DNA of 64,000 nucleotides from Pseudomonas sp. (GTDB lineage: Bacteria > Pseudomonadota > Gammaproteobacteria > Pseudomonadales > Pseudomonadaceae). The notes beneath the pieces are model-generated. The model searched no databases. It saw only the letters and a list, made by a program, of their open reading frames with translations, and had not been told where the DNA came from. Location of the stretch: assembly GCF_002796985.1 (NCBI RefSeq), contig NZ_PEKX01000007.1, forward strand, positions 610,284-674,283, given 5' to 3'. Positions 16,826-26,100 of the stretch are shown in pieces. Position 1 is the stretch's first letter; the number at the start of each line of letters is the position of its first letter. Position numbers and translations under genes: made by a program.

Positions 16826-16914
16826 ACGGCGGCATCCCTGAGTCGAATAACGGATGCCGCAGTATGCGATTGCTGTGCGCCGCGCATCCACTGCGCGGGC
16901 GCGCCGACAGGCCT

Positions 16915-17805
16915 TTAAGAGGCGCGCGCGGCCCGGCTGGCGGCCGGCGAGCGCGCCAGGTAGTCCAGCGCTTCCTGGGTGTTGGCCTCGTGGTCGGGGT
17001 GGTACCAGGGTTTGAAGTAGCGCAGGAAGCTGGTGGCCACCGAGCCGATCTTCGGCAGCACGCCATTGCGCGAACCATCGCGCCAGATGGCGGCGAAGGA
17101 GCGCGGTTTGACGATGCTCGGGTCCTGCCGCGACAGGGTGCGGGTGCCGAAGGCGAACAGGTAGATGATCAGCGGCAGCACCACGAACATCCACAGCTGG
17201 CGGCTGACGAAGCTGCCGCCCAGGTGCACGTGCAGGTCGTGGGCGACGTTGCGGTGCTCCACCTCTTCGGCGCCGTGCCAGCGGAACAGGTCCAGCAGCA
17301 CCGGGTCGGCCTTGGCGCGGTCCAGCGCATCGGCCTCCAGAATCCACTTGCCGAGGACGCAGGTGAAGTGCTCCACCGCCGCGACGATGGCGCAGCGCTG
17401 GCCGATCCACCAGCGCTTGAGCCAGGCCGTACGATTGAACAGGGTGAGGCCCAGCGGCGTGTCACTGAGCAACTGCTCGAACAGGTAGTCCATGACCCTC
17501 ACGTAGCGCGTGGTGTCGATGCCATGGTGGCTCAGGTAGCGCTCCAGGGCGCCGTTGTGGGCGCGAGCGTGCATCGCCTCCTGGCGGATGAAGCCCTGCA
17601 CGTCGTCGCGCAGGCGGCCTTCCTTCACGAAGGGCAGGGCCTTGTTGTACAGCCGGCAGAACCACAGCTCGCCGGCCGGCAGCATCATGTGGATGACGTT
17701 GATGGTGTGTGACGCCTCGGCCTCGCCGGGAATCCAGTGCAGGGGCGAATCGCAGTAGTCGAACTGCACCTTGCGTTGCACCAGCTTGTGATGATGGTCG
17801 TTCAT
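16915..17805 (-). CDS. Predicted metal-dependent hydrolase (PF10118), ferritin-like di-iron candidate
   Basis: 296 residues starting MNDHHHKLVQRKV. Helical protein with two ExxH motifs, QEAMHARAHN (near residue 97) and AEEVEHRNVAHD (near 195), plus an earlier glutamate in AGELWFCRLYN: the ligand pattern of a four-helix di-iron carboxylate site. A hydrophobic segment (MFVVLPLIIYLFAFG, near 220) suggests membrane association. The family has no firmly known reaction. It starts 8 bases after the epoxide hydrolase-SDR gene, in the same operon. Confidence 0.78.
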   Translation of the reverse strand: MNDHHHKLVQRKVQFDYCDSPLHWIPGEAEASHTINVIHMMLPAGELWFCRLYNKALPFVKEGRLRDDVQGFIRQEAMHARAHNGALERYLSHHGIDTTRYVRVMDYLFEQLLSDTPLGLTLFNRTAWLKRWWIGQRCAIVAAVEHFTCVLGKWILEADALDRAKADPVLLDLFRWHGAEEVEHRNVAHDLHVHLGGSFVSRQLWMFVVLPLIIYLFAFGTRTLSRQDPSIVKPRSFAAIWRDGSRNGVLPKIGSVATSFLRYFKPWYHPDHEANTQEALDYLARSPAASRAARAS

Positions 17806-17813
17806 GGGGATTC

Positions 17814-19586
17814 TCAGGCAGTCAGGTTGAGGCGGGCGAACAGGCGCGACAGCCAGGGCATGAAGCGCCACTGCAGGGCGCCCAGGTGCACTTCGCTGCC
17901 GACCTTCACCACCGGCAGGTTGCGTTCCACCGCGCGGGTGATGCGCTCGCCGACGGTGTCCGGGCTGAGCCGGCGCCGACGGTAGAAACGCTGTACCTTC
18001 GCGCGGTGTTTCGCCTGTTGTTCGTCATCCAGGCCGGCGAAGCGCGTGGCCTGGACGATGCCGGTATCGACGAAGCCCGGGCACGCCGCGCTGACACCGA
18101 TGCCATTGCTCGCCAGCTCCGCGCGCAGGCACTCGCTGAGCATCAGCACCGCCGCCTTGCTGGTGGCGTAGGCCGGGTAGTTGCGCGACGGCGCGAAAGC
18201 CACGCCGGAAGCGACGTTGACCAGGTGCCCCGGCTTGCCGCTCTCGACCATCTGCTTGCCGAACAGCCGGCAGCCGTCGATCACGCTCCACAGGTTGATG
18301 CGCAGCAGGCGCTCCCATTCTTCCGGGGTGGTCTTGAGCATCGGCCCGGCCATGCCGATGCCGGCATTGCTGACCACCACGTCGGGCACGCCGAGGCTGT
18401 TCTTCACCCATTGCGCGAAACGCTCCATGGCCGCGCTGTCGCCCACGTCCACGCAATAGCTGTAGGCGCTGGCGCCCACCGCGCGGGCCAGTTCGGCGCT
18501 GCGCTCGGCGGCGGCCGGGTCGATGTCTGCGGCCAGCACGCTGGCGCCGCGTTCGGCGAAGCTCAGCAGGGTCGAGCGGCCAATGCCGCCCCCCGCGCCA
18601 GTGACTACCACCAGCTTGCCGGCGAAGGGGCCGGCACCGGGTTTCAGCGCGGCGCGCTGCAGTTCCGGCGTGGCTTCGCCGCCCTCGATGTGGCTGACGA
18701 ATTCGTCGATCCAGCCGCCCAGCCGGGTCGGCTCGGCGAGCAACTGCCAGTGCCCGGCGCTGACATCGCGACGCCACAGGCGCGGTGCCCACAGCGAGAG
18801 TTGCTGGAACAGTTGCTGGCCGACGTAGCGGTCACGGGTCGGCACGATGAGTTGCACCGGCACCTCGGTATGGCGCTTGCGCGGTTTGAAGATCGAAGTG
18901 ATGAAGTTGGCCCGGTAGAGCTTCACACCATGCTCGCCGTCGCTGGCCTGGTGCGGGTTGGGTGCCGGGTTGCGGATGCCTTCGACCTTGCGCAGGTACT
19001 GCGGCCAGGCCTTCGCCGCGCCGAAGCGCCACGACAGCGACGGCAGTAGCGGCAGGTGGAAGTAATAGATGTACCAGGAACTCACCAGTTGACTGAGCAT
19101 CTGCAGCAGCGCCCGCGGCGTCTTGCGGCGCAGGCGGTCGCGCATCCAGAAGCCGACGTGGTCCAGGCACGGGCCGGAGACGCTGGTGTAGGAGGCGATG
19201 CGTGTGCGCAGCTGCGGATCGGTGACGCTCTCCCAGGTCTGGATCGAGCCCCAGTCGTGGGCCACCAGATGCACCGCGCGCTGCGGGCTGACGGCATCGA
19301 GCACCGCCTTGAGGTCCTGGCTGAGCAGCTCCAGGCGGTAGTCGCGGGTCTTGCGTGGCTTGTCCGATTCGCCCGCGCCACGCACATCGTAGGCGACCAG
19401 TTGGTAGCGCCCGGACAGGCGCCGGATCAGCGGTAGCCAGACTTCATGGTTGTCCGGGTAGCCGTGGACGAACAGGACCATCGGCAGATGCGGCTCACCC
19501 CAGCGCCATACCGCGAGGCGCACATTGCCCGATTGCACCTCGAGACGCTCCGGCGTCGGCAGTGCTTTTTCCAGCATCGCGTTCAT
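17814..19586 (-). CDS. Epoxide hydrolase-short-chain dehydrogenase fusion (EphD-like)
   Basis: A 590-residue two-domain enzyme. The N-terminal alpha/beta hydrolase (about residues 15-290) has the oxyanion motif HGYP and an aspartate nucleophile in VAHDWGS, the signature of epoxide hydrolases, with a late histidine in SAGHWQ. The C-terminal SDR (about 315-575) has TGAGGGIG for NAD(P), NAGIG, and catalytic Ser/Tyr/Lys in NVASG and YATSK. The same fusion is known as EphD in mycobacteria. The ATG overlaps the stop of the M24 gene (ATGA). Confidence 0.88.
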   Translation of the reverse strand: MNAMLEKALPTPERLEVQSGNVRLAVWRWGEPHLPMVLFVHGYPDNHEVWLPLIRRLSGRYQLVAYDVRGAGESDKPRKTRDYRLELLSQDLKAVLDAVSPQRAVHLVAHDWGSIQTWESVTDPQLRTRIASYTSVSGPCLDHVGFWMRDRLRRKTPRALLQMLSQLVSSWYIYYFHLPLLPSLSWRFGAAKAWPQYLRKVEGIRNPAPNPHQASDGEHGVKLYRANFITSIFKPRKRHTEVPVQLIVPTRDRYVGQQLFQQLSLWAPRLWRRDVSAGHWQLLAEPTRLGGWIDEFVSHIEGGEATPELQRAALKPGAGPFAGKLVVVTGAGGGIGRSTLLSFAERGASVLAADIDPAAAERSAELARAVGASAYSYCVDVGDSAAMERFAQWVKNSLGVPDVVVSNAGIGMAGPMLKTTPEEWERLLRINLWSVIDGCRLFGKQMVESGKPGHLVNVASGVAFAPSRNYPAYATSKAAVLMLSECLRAELASNGIGVSAACPGFVDTGIVQATRFAGLDDEQQAKHRAKVQRFYRRRRLSPDTVGERITRAVERNLPVVKVGSEVHLGALQWRFMPWLSRLFARLNLTA

Positions 19587-20482
19587 GCCACTTCCCGCCG
19601 CGCCGGGGTGCTGATCAGGCCGCGTGCTATCCAGCGGCGCACGTGGGGCAGGTCGTCGTCCAGCCAGTAGGCGTCGTCTTCGGTGACCACCAGCAGCTCC
19701 TCGAACTTGGCCCCCACGCCGCGCACGCCCAGGTGCGGCTCGACCGCCCAGAGGCCGGGTGTCGGGGCATGTTGCGAGCGATCGTTGCTCGACCACAGCG
19801 GCGACCAGCCTTCGCGGCGGCCGGTGATCAGGGCGTTCTTCATCAGCGTGGCGATGTTGCGCACACCGAAGCGCGCCAGCGATGGGCCGCTGTTCCGTGC
19901 GCCGAGTTTTTCCACGCGGTGGGCCAGCACTTCGAAGGGGTAGGCCTTGTGTCGCGGCAGGGTGCCCTGGCGCTGGCAGAGGCGGTCCACCGACTGGCTG
20001 ACTTCCGCCAGCGGCAGGCGTTGGCGCACCTGTTCGAGAATCAGGTTGCGGTGCGCCAGCAGGTCGTCCATCAGCCGTTCCACCAGCAGGTTGTGGCCCA
20101 GCGCGCCGGAGTAGCCGACGTCGGCGGTGTAGGCGCCCAGGGTTGGTGCGCAGTCGAGGATGAAGGGCATGCCTTCCTCCAGGCGTTGCTTGCCGGGGTA
20201 GAAGGCCAGGTTGAAGCCGCCCAGGTGGCGCAGGCCGTCGAAGCCCTTGAACGAGGTACGCGGGCCGAACCAGGCGAAGGGCTGGTGGAACCAGTCGCGC
20301 ACACCGTGATCGAGCAGCCAGGTCTTCATCAGGGCGGCGGTCTCGCGCTCGCTGATGCCTGGGCGCAGTTCGCCGGCAACGGTTTCGCAGCAGCGGTAGG
20401 CCAGTTGCTGAGTCTCGCGGAAGTGCCGCAGGTCTTCGGGGGTCAGGTCTACGGGGTTACGTACCCAGGCGCCTTGGGACAT
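19583..20482 (-). CDS. M24-family metallopeptidase (creatinase/prolidase fold)
   Basis: 299 residues from ATG 20482 (MSQGAWVRNPVDLTPED). The pita-bread fold is indicated by ILDCAPTLGAYTADVGYSG (two aspartates), a histidine in EVLAHRVEKLG and glutamates in AVEPHLGV and KFEELLVV, so the five metal ligands of the family appear present. Creatinase-like or aminopeptidase P-like; the natural substrate is unknown. First gene of the leftward operon, translationally coupled to the epoxide hydrolase-SDR gene by a 4-base overlap. Confidence 0.8.
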   Translation of the reverse strand: MSQGAWVRNPVDLTPEDLRHFRETQQLAYRCCETVAGELRPGISERETAALMKTWLLDHGVRDWFHQPFAWFGPRTSFKGFDGLRHLGGFNLAFYPGKQRLEEGMPFILDCAPTLGAYTADVGYSGALGHNLLVERLMDDLLAHRNLILEQVRQRLPLAEVSQSVDRLCQRQGTLPRHKAYPFEVLAHRVEKLGARNSGPSLARFGVRNIATLMKNALITGRREGWSPLWSSNDRSQHAPTPGLWAVEPHLGVRGVGAKFEELLVVTEDDAYWLDDDLPHVRRWIARGLISTPARREVA

Positions 20483-20511
20483 GACTTTCTCCAGGCTGGT
20501 TGTTGTTATCG

Positions 20512-20529
20512 TGACATTGAGCAATGTCA
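20512..20529. promoter_or_regulatory. Inverted repeat in the divergent promoter region, candidate MerR operator
   Basis: TGACATT-GAGC-AATGTCA, a perfect 7-bp dyad, 30 bases upstream of the M24 start codon in the 272-base region shared with the divergent MerR gene. MerR-type regulators bind dyads between -35 and -10; the match to a stretched spacer promoter is not clear. Confidence 0.45.
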
Positions 20530-20754
20530 TGATCGATGCTGACCCATCGGCGGGCGTTGCGCCATGCCGTGCACGCCGCGCCCTGAGTGTTACCGGGGCG
20601 CGGAGCCGCTGACTGCGCGGGTTGTGGGGCGGCGGGAGATTTCCGGCGGGTGCAGTTCCCGTCTTTGGTTGGGCCGCCGGGCTGTGCGGCGGATCACTTT
20701 GGGACTCGTGCTTTCGATTGTTCTACAGGCGCAACGGTGACTATCATCCGCGCC

Positions 20755-21573
20755 ATGAGCACACCCCTGAACCTCCTGCAGCGTCTGCTGCAACGCCCGG
20801 ACGATGCGCCCTCCACGGTGGAGGAAGAGCGCGAGTACACGGTGGATGAGCTGGCCCGCGAGGGCGGCACCACGGTGCGCAACCTGCGCGCGTACCAGGA
20901 TCGCGGCCTGCTGCCGCCGCCCGAGCGCCGGGGCCGGGCCGGGGTGTACTTCGCCAGCCACCTGCGCCGCCTGCGGCTGATCAACCGCCTGCTGGAGCGC
21001 GGCTACAACATCGCCAATATCAAGGAGCTGCTGCAAAGCTGGGAGCATGGCCGCGACCTGGACCATGTGCTCGGCCTCGACGAAGCCATCGTCGGCCCGT
21101 GGAACCTGGAGTCCGCCGGCACCATCGAGTTCAGCGAGCTGCAGGCGCTGTTCGGCGACGAGCTGAATGACGCGGTGATCGACCAGGCGCTGGCGCAGGG
21201 CCTGTTGGCCTTCGACGGCGAGCGCATCAGTATCCCCAGCCCGCGCCTGTTCAATGCCGGCGTCGAGCTGTACCGCGCCGGCATTCCGCTGGCGGCGCTG
21301 CTGGATCATCTGGCGGTGCTGCGCAGCGACACCGAACACCTCGCCGCCGGCATCGTGCGCCTGGTGGTGACCCACCTGGTGGACAAGCCCGGCGCCGACC
21401 TGCTGCCCGGCGCGGCAGATCTCGAACGTCTTGCCGAAGTCTTCCAGCGCCTGCGCCCGGTGGCTGAGCAGGTGGTGCTGGTGGAGCTGGCGCGCGGCCT
21501 GAAGCGCTCGGCCAACGAGATGCTCGGCGAGCGCGTCGGGGAAATCCTCCGGCGCCTGGAAACGCCGGAGTAA
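20755..21573 (+). CDS. MerR-family transcriptional regulator
   Basis: 272 residues. A MerR winged-helix DNA-binding domain occupies about residues 25-95 (YTVDELAREGGTTVRNLRAYQDRGLLPPPERRG, quoted in part by its motif RAYQDRGLLPPP). The C-terminal part is helical with no cysteine metal site, so it probably senses an organic ligand. ATG at 20755 was chosen because upstream in-frame residues do not resemble the family. Divergent from the M24/EphD-like/di-iron operon, which it presumably controls. It ends 4 bases from the convergent LysR stop. Confidence 0.85.
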   Translation: MSTPLNLLQRLLQRPDDAPSTVEEEREYTVDELAREGGTTVRNLRAYQDRGLLPPPERRGRAGVYFASHLRRLRLINRLLERGYNIANIKELLQSWEHGRDLDHVLGLDEAIVGPWNLESAGTIEFSELQALFGDELNDAVIDQALAQGLLAFDGERISIPSPRLFNAGVELYRAGIPLAALLDHLAVLRSDTEHLAAGIVRLVVTHLVDKPGADLLPGAADLERLAEVFQRLRPVAEQVVLVELARGLKRSANEMLGERVGEILRRLETPE

Positions 21574-21577
21574 CGGC

Positions 21578-22492
21578 TCAGGTCCGGCCGGCCACCTCGG
21601 CCAGTTTGCCGCGCAGCCAGCGCCGCGCCGGGTCGTCTTCGCTGGTCTCCGACCAGATATGCACGAAATCGAAAGGCGCCAGTTTCAGTGGCGGCTCGAA
21701 GCTGGCCAGGCCGTGGCTTTCGAGGTCGTCCGGGAGCATCCGCGCGGCAATCGTCAGGACCAGAGCGGTGCCGGCCAGCAGGCTGGGCGCCACGCTGAAA
21801 TGCGGCACGGTGGCGGCCACCTTGCGCCGCCGGCCGAGCTTTTCCAGATGGCTGTCGATCTCCTCCGCCGGGCTCTGCTGCAGGGCGACTCGCAAGTGCG
21901 GGGCGGCGAGGTAATCGTCGAGGTCCAGGTGTTTTCTCCCGCCCAGGGTTTCCCTCGAACACAGGCAGATGAAACGTTCCTCGAACAACTGCTGCACGCG
22001 CAGCCCCTCGGGCAGCATTGGGAAGACGCCGAGCGCGCCGTCCAGCTCGCCGCTCGCTACCTGCTCGGCCATGCCCACCCGCGAGGCCTGGCGCACGTCC
22101 AGGTGAATACCCGGCGCTTCGCGACGCAGAAGCGGCAGCAGGGTCGGCAGCACCACCCAGGCGCCGTAGTCGGACATGCCCAGGCGCAGCTCAAGTTCGG
22201 CGCTGGCCGGGTCGAAATCGTCGCCCAGTACCAGCCGGCGTACGCCGCCGAGGATTTCCCGCAGCGGCCCGGCCAGCTCGAAGGCGCGGCGGGTCAGTTG
22301 CATCTGGTTGCCGGCGCGCACCAGCAGCGGGTCGTCGAGCAGGTCGCGCAGACGATTGAGCGCATGGCTGACTGCCGGCTGCGTCATCGCCAGCCTCTCG
22401 GCCGCGCGGGAGACGTGGCGCTCGTCCAGCAAGGCATCGAGGATCACCAGGAGGTTGAGGTCGATGCGGCGCAAGTCATGAATCGAGTGCAT
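21578..22492 (-). CDS. LysR-family transcriptional regulator
   Basis: 304 residues: N-terminal helix-turn-helix (residues 8-67, HVSRAAERLAMTQPAVSHAL) and a type 2 periplasmic-binding-like effector domain (about 95-300). The start DLRRIDLNLLVILDALL resembles the NodD/SyrM/LinR branch. Divergent from the small YdcZ-like transporter gene 82 bases away, which is the obvious target. Effector unknown. Confidence 0.9.
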   Translation of the reverse strand: MHSIHDLRRIDLNLLVILDALLDERHVSRAAERLAMTQPAVSHALNRLRDLLDDPLLVRAGNQMQLTRRAFELAGPLREILGGVRRLVLGDDFDPASAELELRLGMSDYGAWVVLPTLLPLLRREAPGIHLDVRQASRVGMAEQVASGELDGALGVFPMLPEGLRVQQLFEERFICLCSRETLGGRKHLDLDDYLAAPHLRVALQQSPAEEIDSHLEKLGRRRKVAATVPHFSVAPSLLAGTALVLTIAARMLPDDLESHGLASFEPPLKLAPFDFVHIWSETSEDDPARRWLRGKLAEVAGRT

Positions 22493-22574
22493 TTATGCTG
22501 TACCGATCATTCATTTCCATGCGTGAGATGGATAGCAGAAGCTGAGTGCATCGACAAGAAACGGAGGAAAGACG

Positions 22575-23033
22575 ATGTCGAAACTGCTTCTTCTGCTGCC
22601 TGCCATCGGTGTAGGCGCGTTGGTTGCCCTGCAGGCTGGCAGCAACTCGCTGCTCGGCCGCCAGCTGGGCCACCCGTTGAGTGCCAGCCTGGCTTCGCTG
22701 GGGGTCAGCCTGGCGGCGGTGATCGTCGCGCTGCTGGCTTTTCGTGTGCCGCTACCGGCGGCAGCGGGTATTGCCACGACGCCCTGGTGGGGCTGGCTGG
22801 GCGGACTGTTCGGCGCAGCGTATCTGACCGTTGCGGTGATGCTCGCGCCGCAGCTGGGTGCGGCGACTTTCCTGGCCTGCGTGGTGGCGGGGCAGATGTT
22901 GATGTCGGCGTTGTGCGACCAGTTCGGCTGGGCGGGATTCGCGGTGCGGCGGCTGTCGCCCGAGGGCCTGCTGGCCGTCGGGCTGATCATTGCCGGGGTG
23001 GTGTTGTTGCAGTGGCGGGGGAGGGTGGTTTGA
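22575..23033 (+). CDS. DMT-superfamily small transporter, YdcZ/DUF606 family
   Basis: 152 residues with four or five hydrophobic helices covering nearly the entire protein, including LLLLPAIGVGALVALQAGSN at the start and LLAVGLIIAGVVLLQW at the end. LGAATFLACVVAGQM and DQFGW match the PF04657 pattern. Members occur as half-size or fused pairs; only a single copy is here. Substrate unknown. Paired with the divergent LysR regulator. Strong RBS GGAGGAAAG precedes the ATG. Confidence 0.82.
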   Translation: MSKLLLLLPAIGVGALVALQAGSNSLLGRQLGHPLSASLASLGVSLAAVIVALLAFRVPLPAAAGIATTPWWGWLGGLFGAAYLTVAVMLAPQLGAATFLACVVAGQMLMSALCDQFGWAGFAVRRLSPEGLLAVGLIIAGVVLLQWRGRVV

Positions 23034-23061
23034 AGATGCTTTTGCAGATGGTGCTGGGCGG

Positions 23062-23150
23062 GTTCGCGAGCAAGGGCTAGGCGCCCCCCTCGTTCCGACA
23101 AAAGCGCTCCGGCGCTTGCATTGACTGTAGGAGCGCGCTTGCTCGCGAAC
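23062..23150. repeat. REP/BIME-type palindromic repeat 2 (asymmetric)
   Basis: Begins with the divergent half GTTCGCGAGCAAG followed by GGCGCCCCCCTCG and AAAAGCGCTCC, then a normal unit GTAGGAGCGCGCTTGCTCGC. The divergent half matches that of repeat 1 at about 42 of 50 positions. Lies between the YdcZ-like gene and the convergent sensor kinase gene. Confidence 0.8.
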
Positions 23151-23181
23151 CGCCGCCGCTACCAAGGCCCGATCGGGCGGC

Positions 23182-26100
23182 TTATCGCAAACTCAAATGC
23201 CGACTCAACAGCGCCCGCAGCGCTGCCGGTTTCACCGGCTTGGGCAGGAAGTCCAGGCCAGCCGCATGAATCTGCGCCACCAGTTCGGGGCGGGCGTCCG
23301 CGCTGATCACCACGCCCGGCACTGGTTCACCCAGGCGGGTGCGCAGCCAGGCCATCAAGTCGGTACCCAGTTCGCCGTCGTCGAGGTGGTAGTCGATCAG
23401 CGCCAACTGCGGGCGAGCGTCGCCTTCGAGCAGGGCCTGGCACTCCTCGCGGCTGCGCGCGGTGAGCACGCGGCAGCCCCAGCGGGTCAGCAGGCTGTTC
23501 ATGCCGGTGAGGATGCTGTCCTCGTTGTCCACGCAGAGCACTTGCGCGCCGTTGAGCTGTTCCGGGGTTTCCACCTTGTGCCCGTTGAGCGGCACGGGGG
23601 CCGGCTGGCGGGCGAGCGGCACGCTGACGCTGAACACGCTGCCCTTGCCCGGCCAGGAGCGTACTTCCAGGCGGTGGCCGAGCACCTTGCAGAGCCGGTC
23701 GGCGATCGCCAGGCCGAGGCCCAGGCCCTTTTCGGCACGGGTCTGGTGGCTGTCCAGGCGTTTGAATTCCTCGAAGATCACCTGCAATTTATCCGGCGGG
23801 ATGCCTGGGCCGTGGTCCCAGACTTCCAGGCGCAGGTGCCCGGCCTCGCGGCGCACACCCAGCAGCACGTGGCCCTTGGCGTAGCGGAAGGCGTTGGTGA
23901 GGAAGTTCTGCAGCACGCGGCGCAGCAGCTTGATGTCGCTTTCCACGCGCAGCTTGCTGCCGCGTACATGGAAGTCGATACCGTGCTCCTGGGCCAGTAC
24001 GCGGAATTCCACGCCGAGGGTGTCGTACAGGTTGCTCAGCGGGAAGGCCGCGACGTCGGCGCTGACGCGGCCGCCTTCCAGGCGCGAGATGTCCAGCAGG
24101 TCGGTGATCAGGTCTTCCGCCGAGCGCAGCGACGAGTCCAGGTGGCGCACCAGTTCGGTGGCCTCCTCGGGGAGTTTTTCCTGGTGGGCGAGGGCGGCGG
24201 AGAACAGCCGCGCGGCGTTCAGCGGCTGCATCAGGTCGTGGCTGACCGCAGCGAGGAAGCGCGACTTCGACTGGTTCGCCGCCTCGGCCGTGCCCTTGGC
24301 CTCGGTGAGTGCCTGGTTCAGTTGCGACAGCTCGAAGGTGCGTTCCTGCACGCGCTGCTCCAGGCCTTCGTTGGCGTCCTTCAGGCCCTGTTCGGCGTCA
24401 CGGTAGTTGGTGATGTCGGTGAAGCTCATGACGAAGCCGCCGCCGGGCATCGGGTTGCCGATCAGTTCGATCACCCGGCCGTTGGGGAACAGCCGCTCGG
24501 AGGTGTGCGGCGTGCCCTGGCGCATCCAGTACAGGCGCTTGGCCACGTGCAGGTCCGGGTCGCCCGGCCCGCAGAGGTTGCGCTCGGCGTTGTAGCGGAT
24601 GATGTCGGCGATCGGGCGGCCGACGTAGATCAGCCCGTCCGGGTACTCGAACAGCTCGATGTAGCGATGGTTCCAGGCCACCAGGCGCAGCGACTGGTCG
24701 ACCACGCTGATGCCCTGGGTGATGTTCTCGATGGCGCCCTGCAGCAGCGCGCGGTTGAACTGCAGCACTTCGGAGGCTTCGTCGGCGATCTTCACCACGT
24801 CCTCCACCTGCATCTCGCGGCCTTCGATGGCGGCCTTCACCACGGCGCGTGCGGAGGAGGCGCCGAGTACCCCGGCGAGCAGGCGTTCGGTGTGGGCGAT
24901 CCACTCGTCGTTGGCGTTCTGGCTGGGGGTGAAGCCCTTGCCCTGGCGGTAGGCGAAGCGGATGAAGCTCTGCCGCGCACGTTCCTCGCCGACGAAGCGG
25001 GCGGCGAGCATCAGCAGGTCTTCCAGCTGCACGGCGAGCATCGAGCGCGAGCTGAGTTTCTGCGAGATTTCCTGGCCGATGAAGCGGCTGGCCTGCCAGT
25101 GCTCGGAGACGCGGGTGCGGGAGAACACCGAGACCAGCCCGAACAGCGCGAAGTTGCCGATCAGCGAGAGCAGCACGCCCAGAGTCAGCGGTTCGATGCT
25201 CAGGCCGAATGGCCGTCCGGCGAGCCAGGCCAGGCCGGGGAAGGTTTCCAGCGGCCAGCCCAGGCCCTTGGCGATCACCGGCAGCACCAGGGTGTAGGCC
25301 CAGAGCAGGGAGCCTGCGGCAAGGCCGGCGAACACGCCGCGGCGATTGGCCTGCTTCCAGTACAGCGCGCCGATCATCGCCGGGCCGAGCTGGGCGATGG
25401 CGGCGAAGGCGATCTGGCCGATGGTGGCGAGGCTCGCGGTGGAGCCCAGCAGGCGGTAGCTGACGTAGGCCAGCAGGAGGATCAGCGCGATGCTCACCCG
25501 GCGCACGGTCAGCAGCCAGTGGCGGAACACCTCGAAGGGCTGCTCGGCCTCGCCTTTGCGGCGCAGCAACCAGGGCAGCAGCATGTCGTTGGAGACCATG
25601 GTGGACAGCGCCACGCTGGCGACGATGACCATGCCGGTGGCCGCCGAGGCGCCGCCGATGAAGGCCAGTAAGGCCAGCGCCGGATGTGACTCGGCCAGCG
25701 GCAGGCTGATCACGAAGGAGTCGGGCATCACGCCGGCGGGCAGGTGCATCTGCCCGGCCAGGGCGATGGGCACCACGAACAGCGCGGCCAGCACCAGGTA
25801 GATCGGGAACACCCAGCGCGCGAGGTTGAGGTCGCGCGGCTCGATGTTCTCCACCACCAGTACGTGGAACTGGCGCGGCAGGCACATGATCGCGGTCATC
25901 GCTACACCGGTCTGCAGCAACATCGCCGGCCAGTGCACGGTCTCCTTCCAGTACTCGGTGAGTTGCGGGGCGACGCGGGCCTTGTCGACCAGGTCGCCGA
26001 AGCCGTCGTAGAGGCCGAAGGTGACGAAGATGCCCACGGCGATGAAGGCGGTGAGCTTGACCAGCGACTCGAAGGCAATCGCCAGCACCATGCCGCGGTG

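Noticed and set aside
15479..17410. A 643-residue fusion of the FAD oxidoreductase with upstream sequence
   Set aside because: The extra 195 residues are out of frame with the real di-iron protein gene there. The oxidoreductase has a proper start at 16825 with a ribosome-binding site.
23197..25671. 824-codon plus-strand frame opposite the sensor kinase
   Set aside because: Shadow frame with Gln/Ala/His/Val-rich composition and no domain signature; the minus strand holds every kinase motif.
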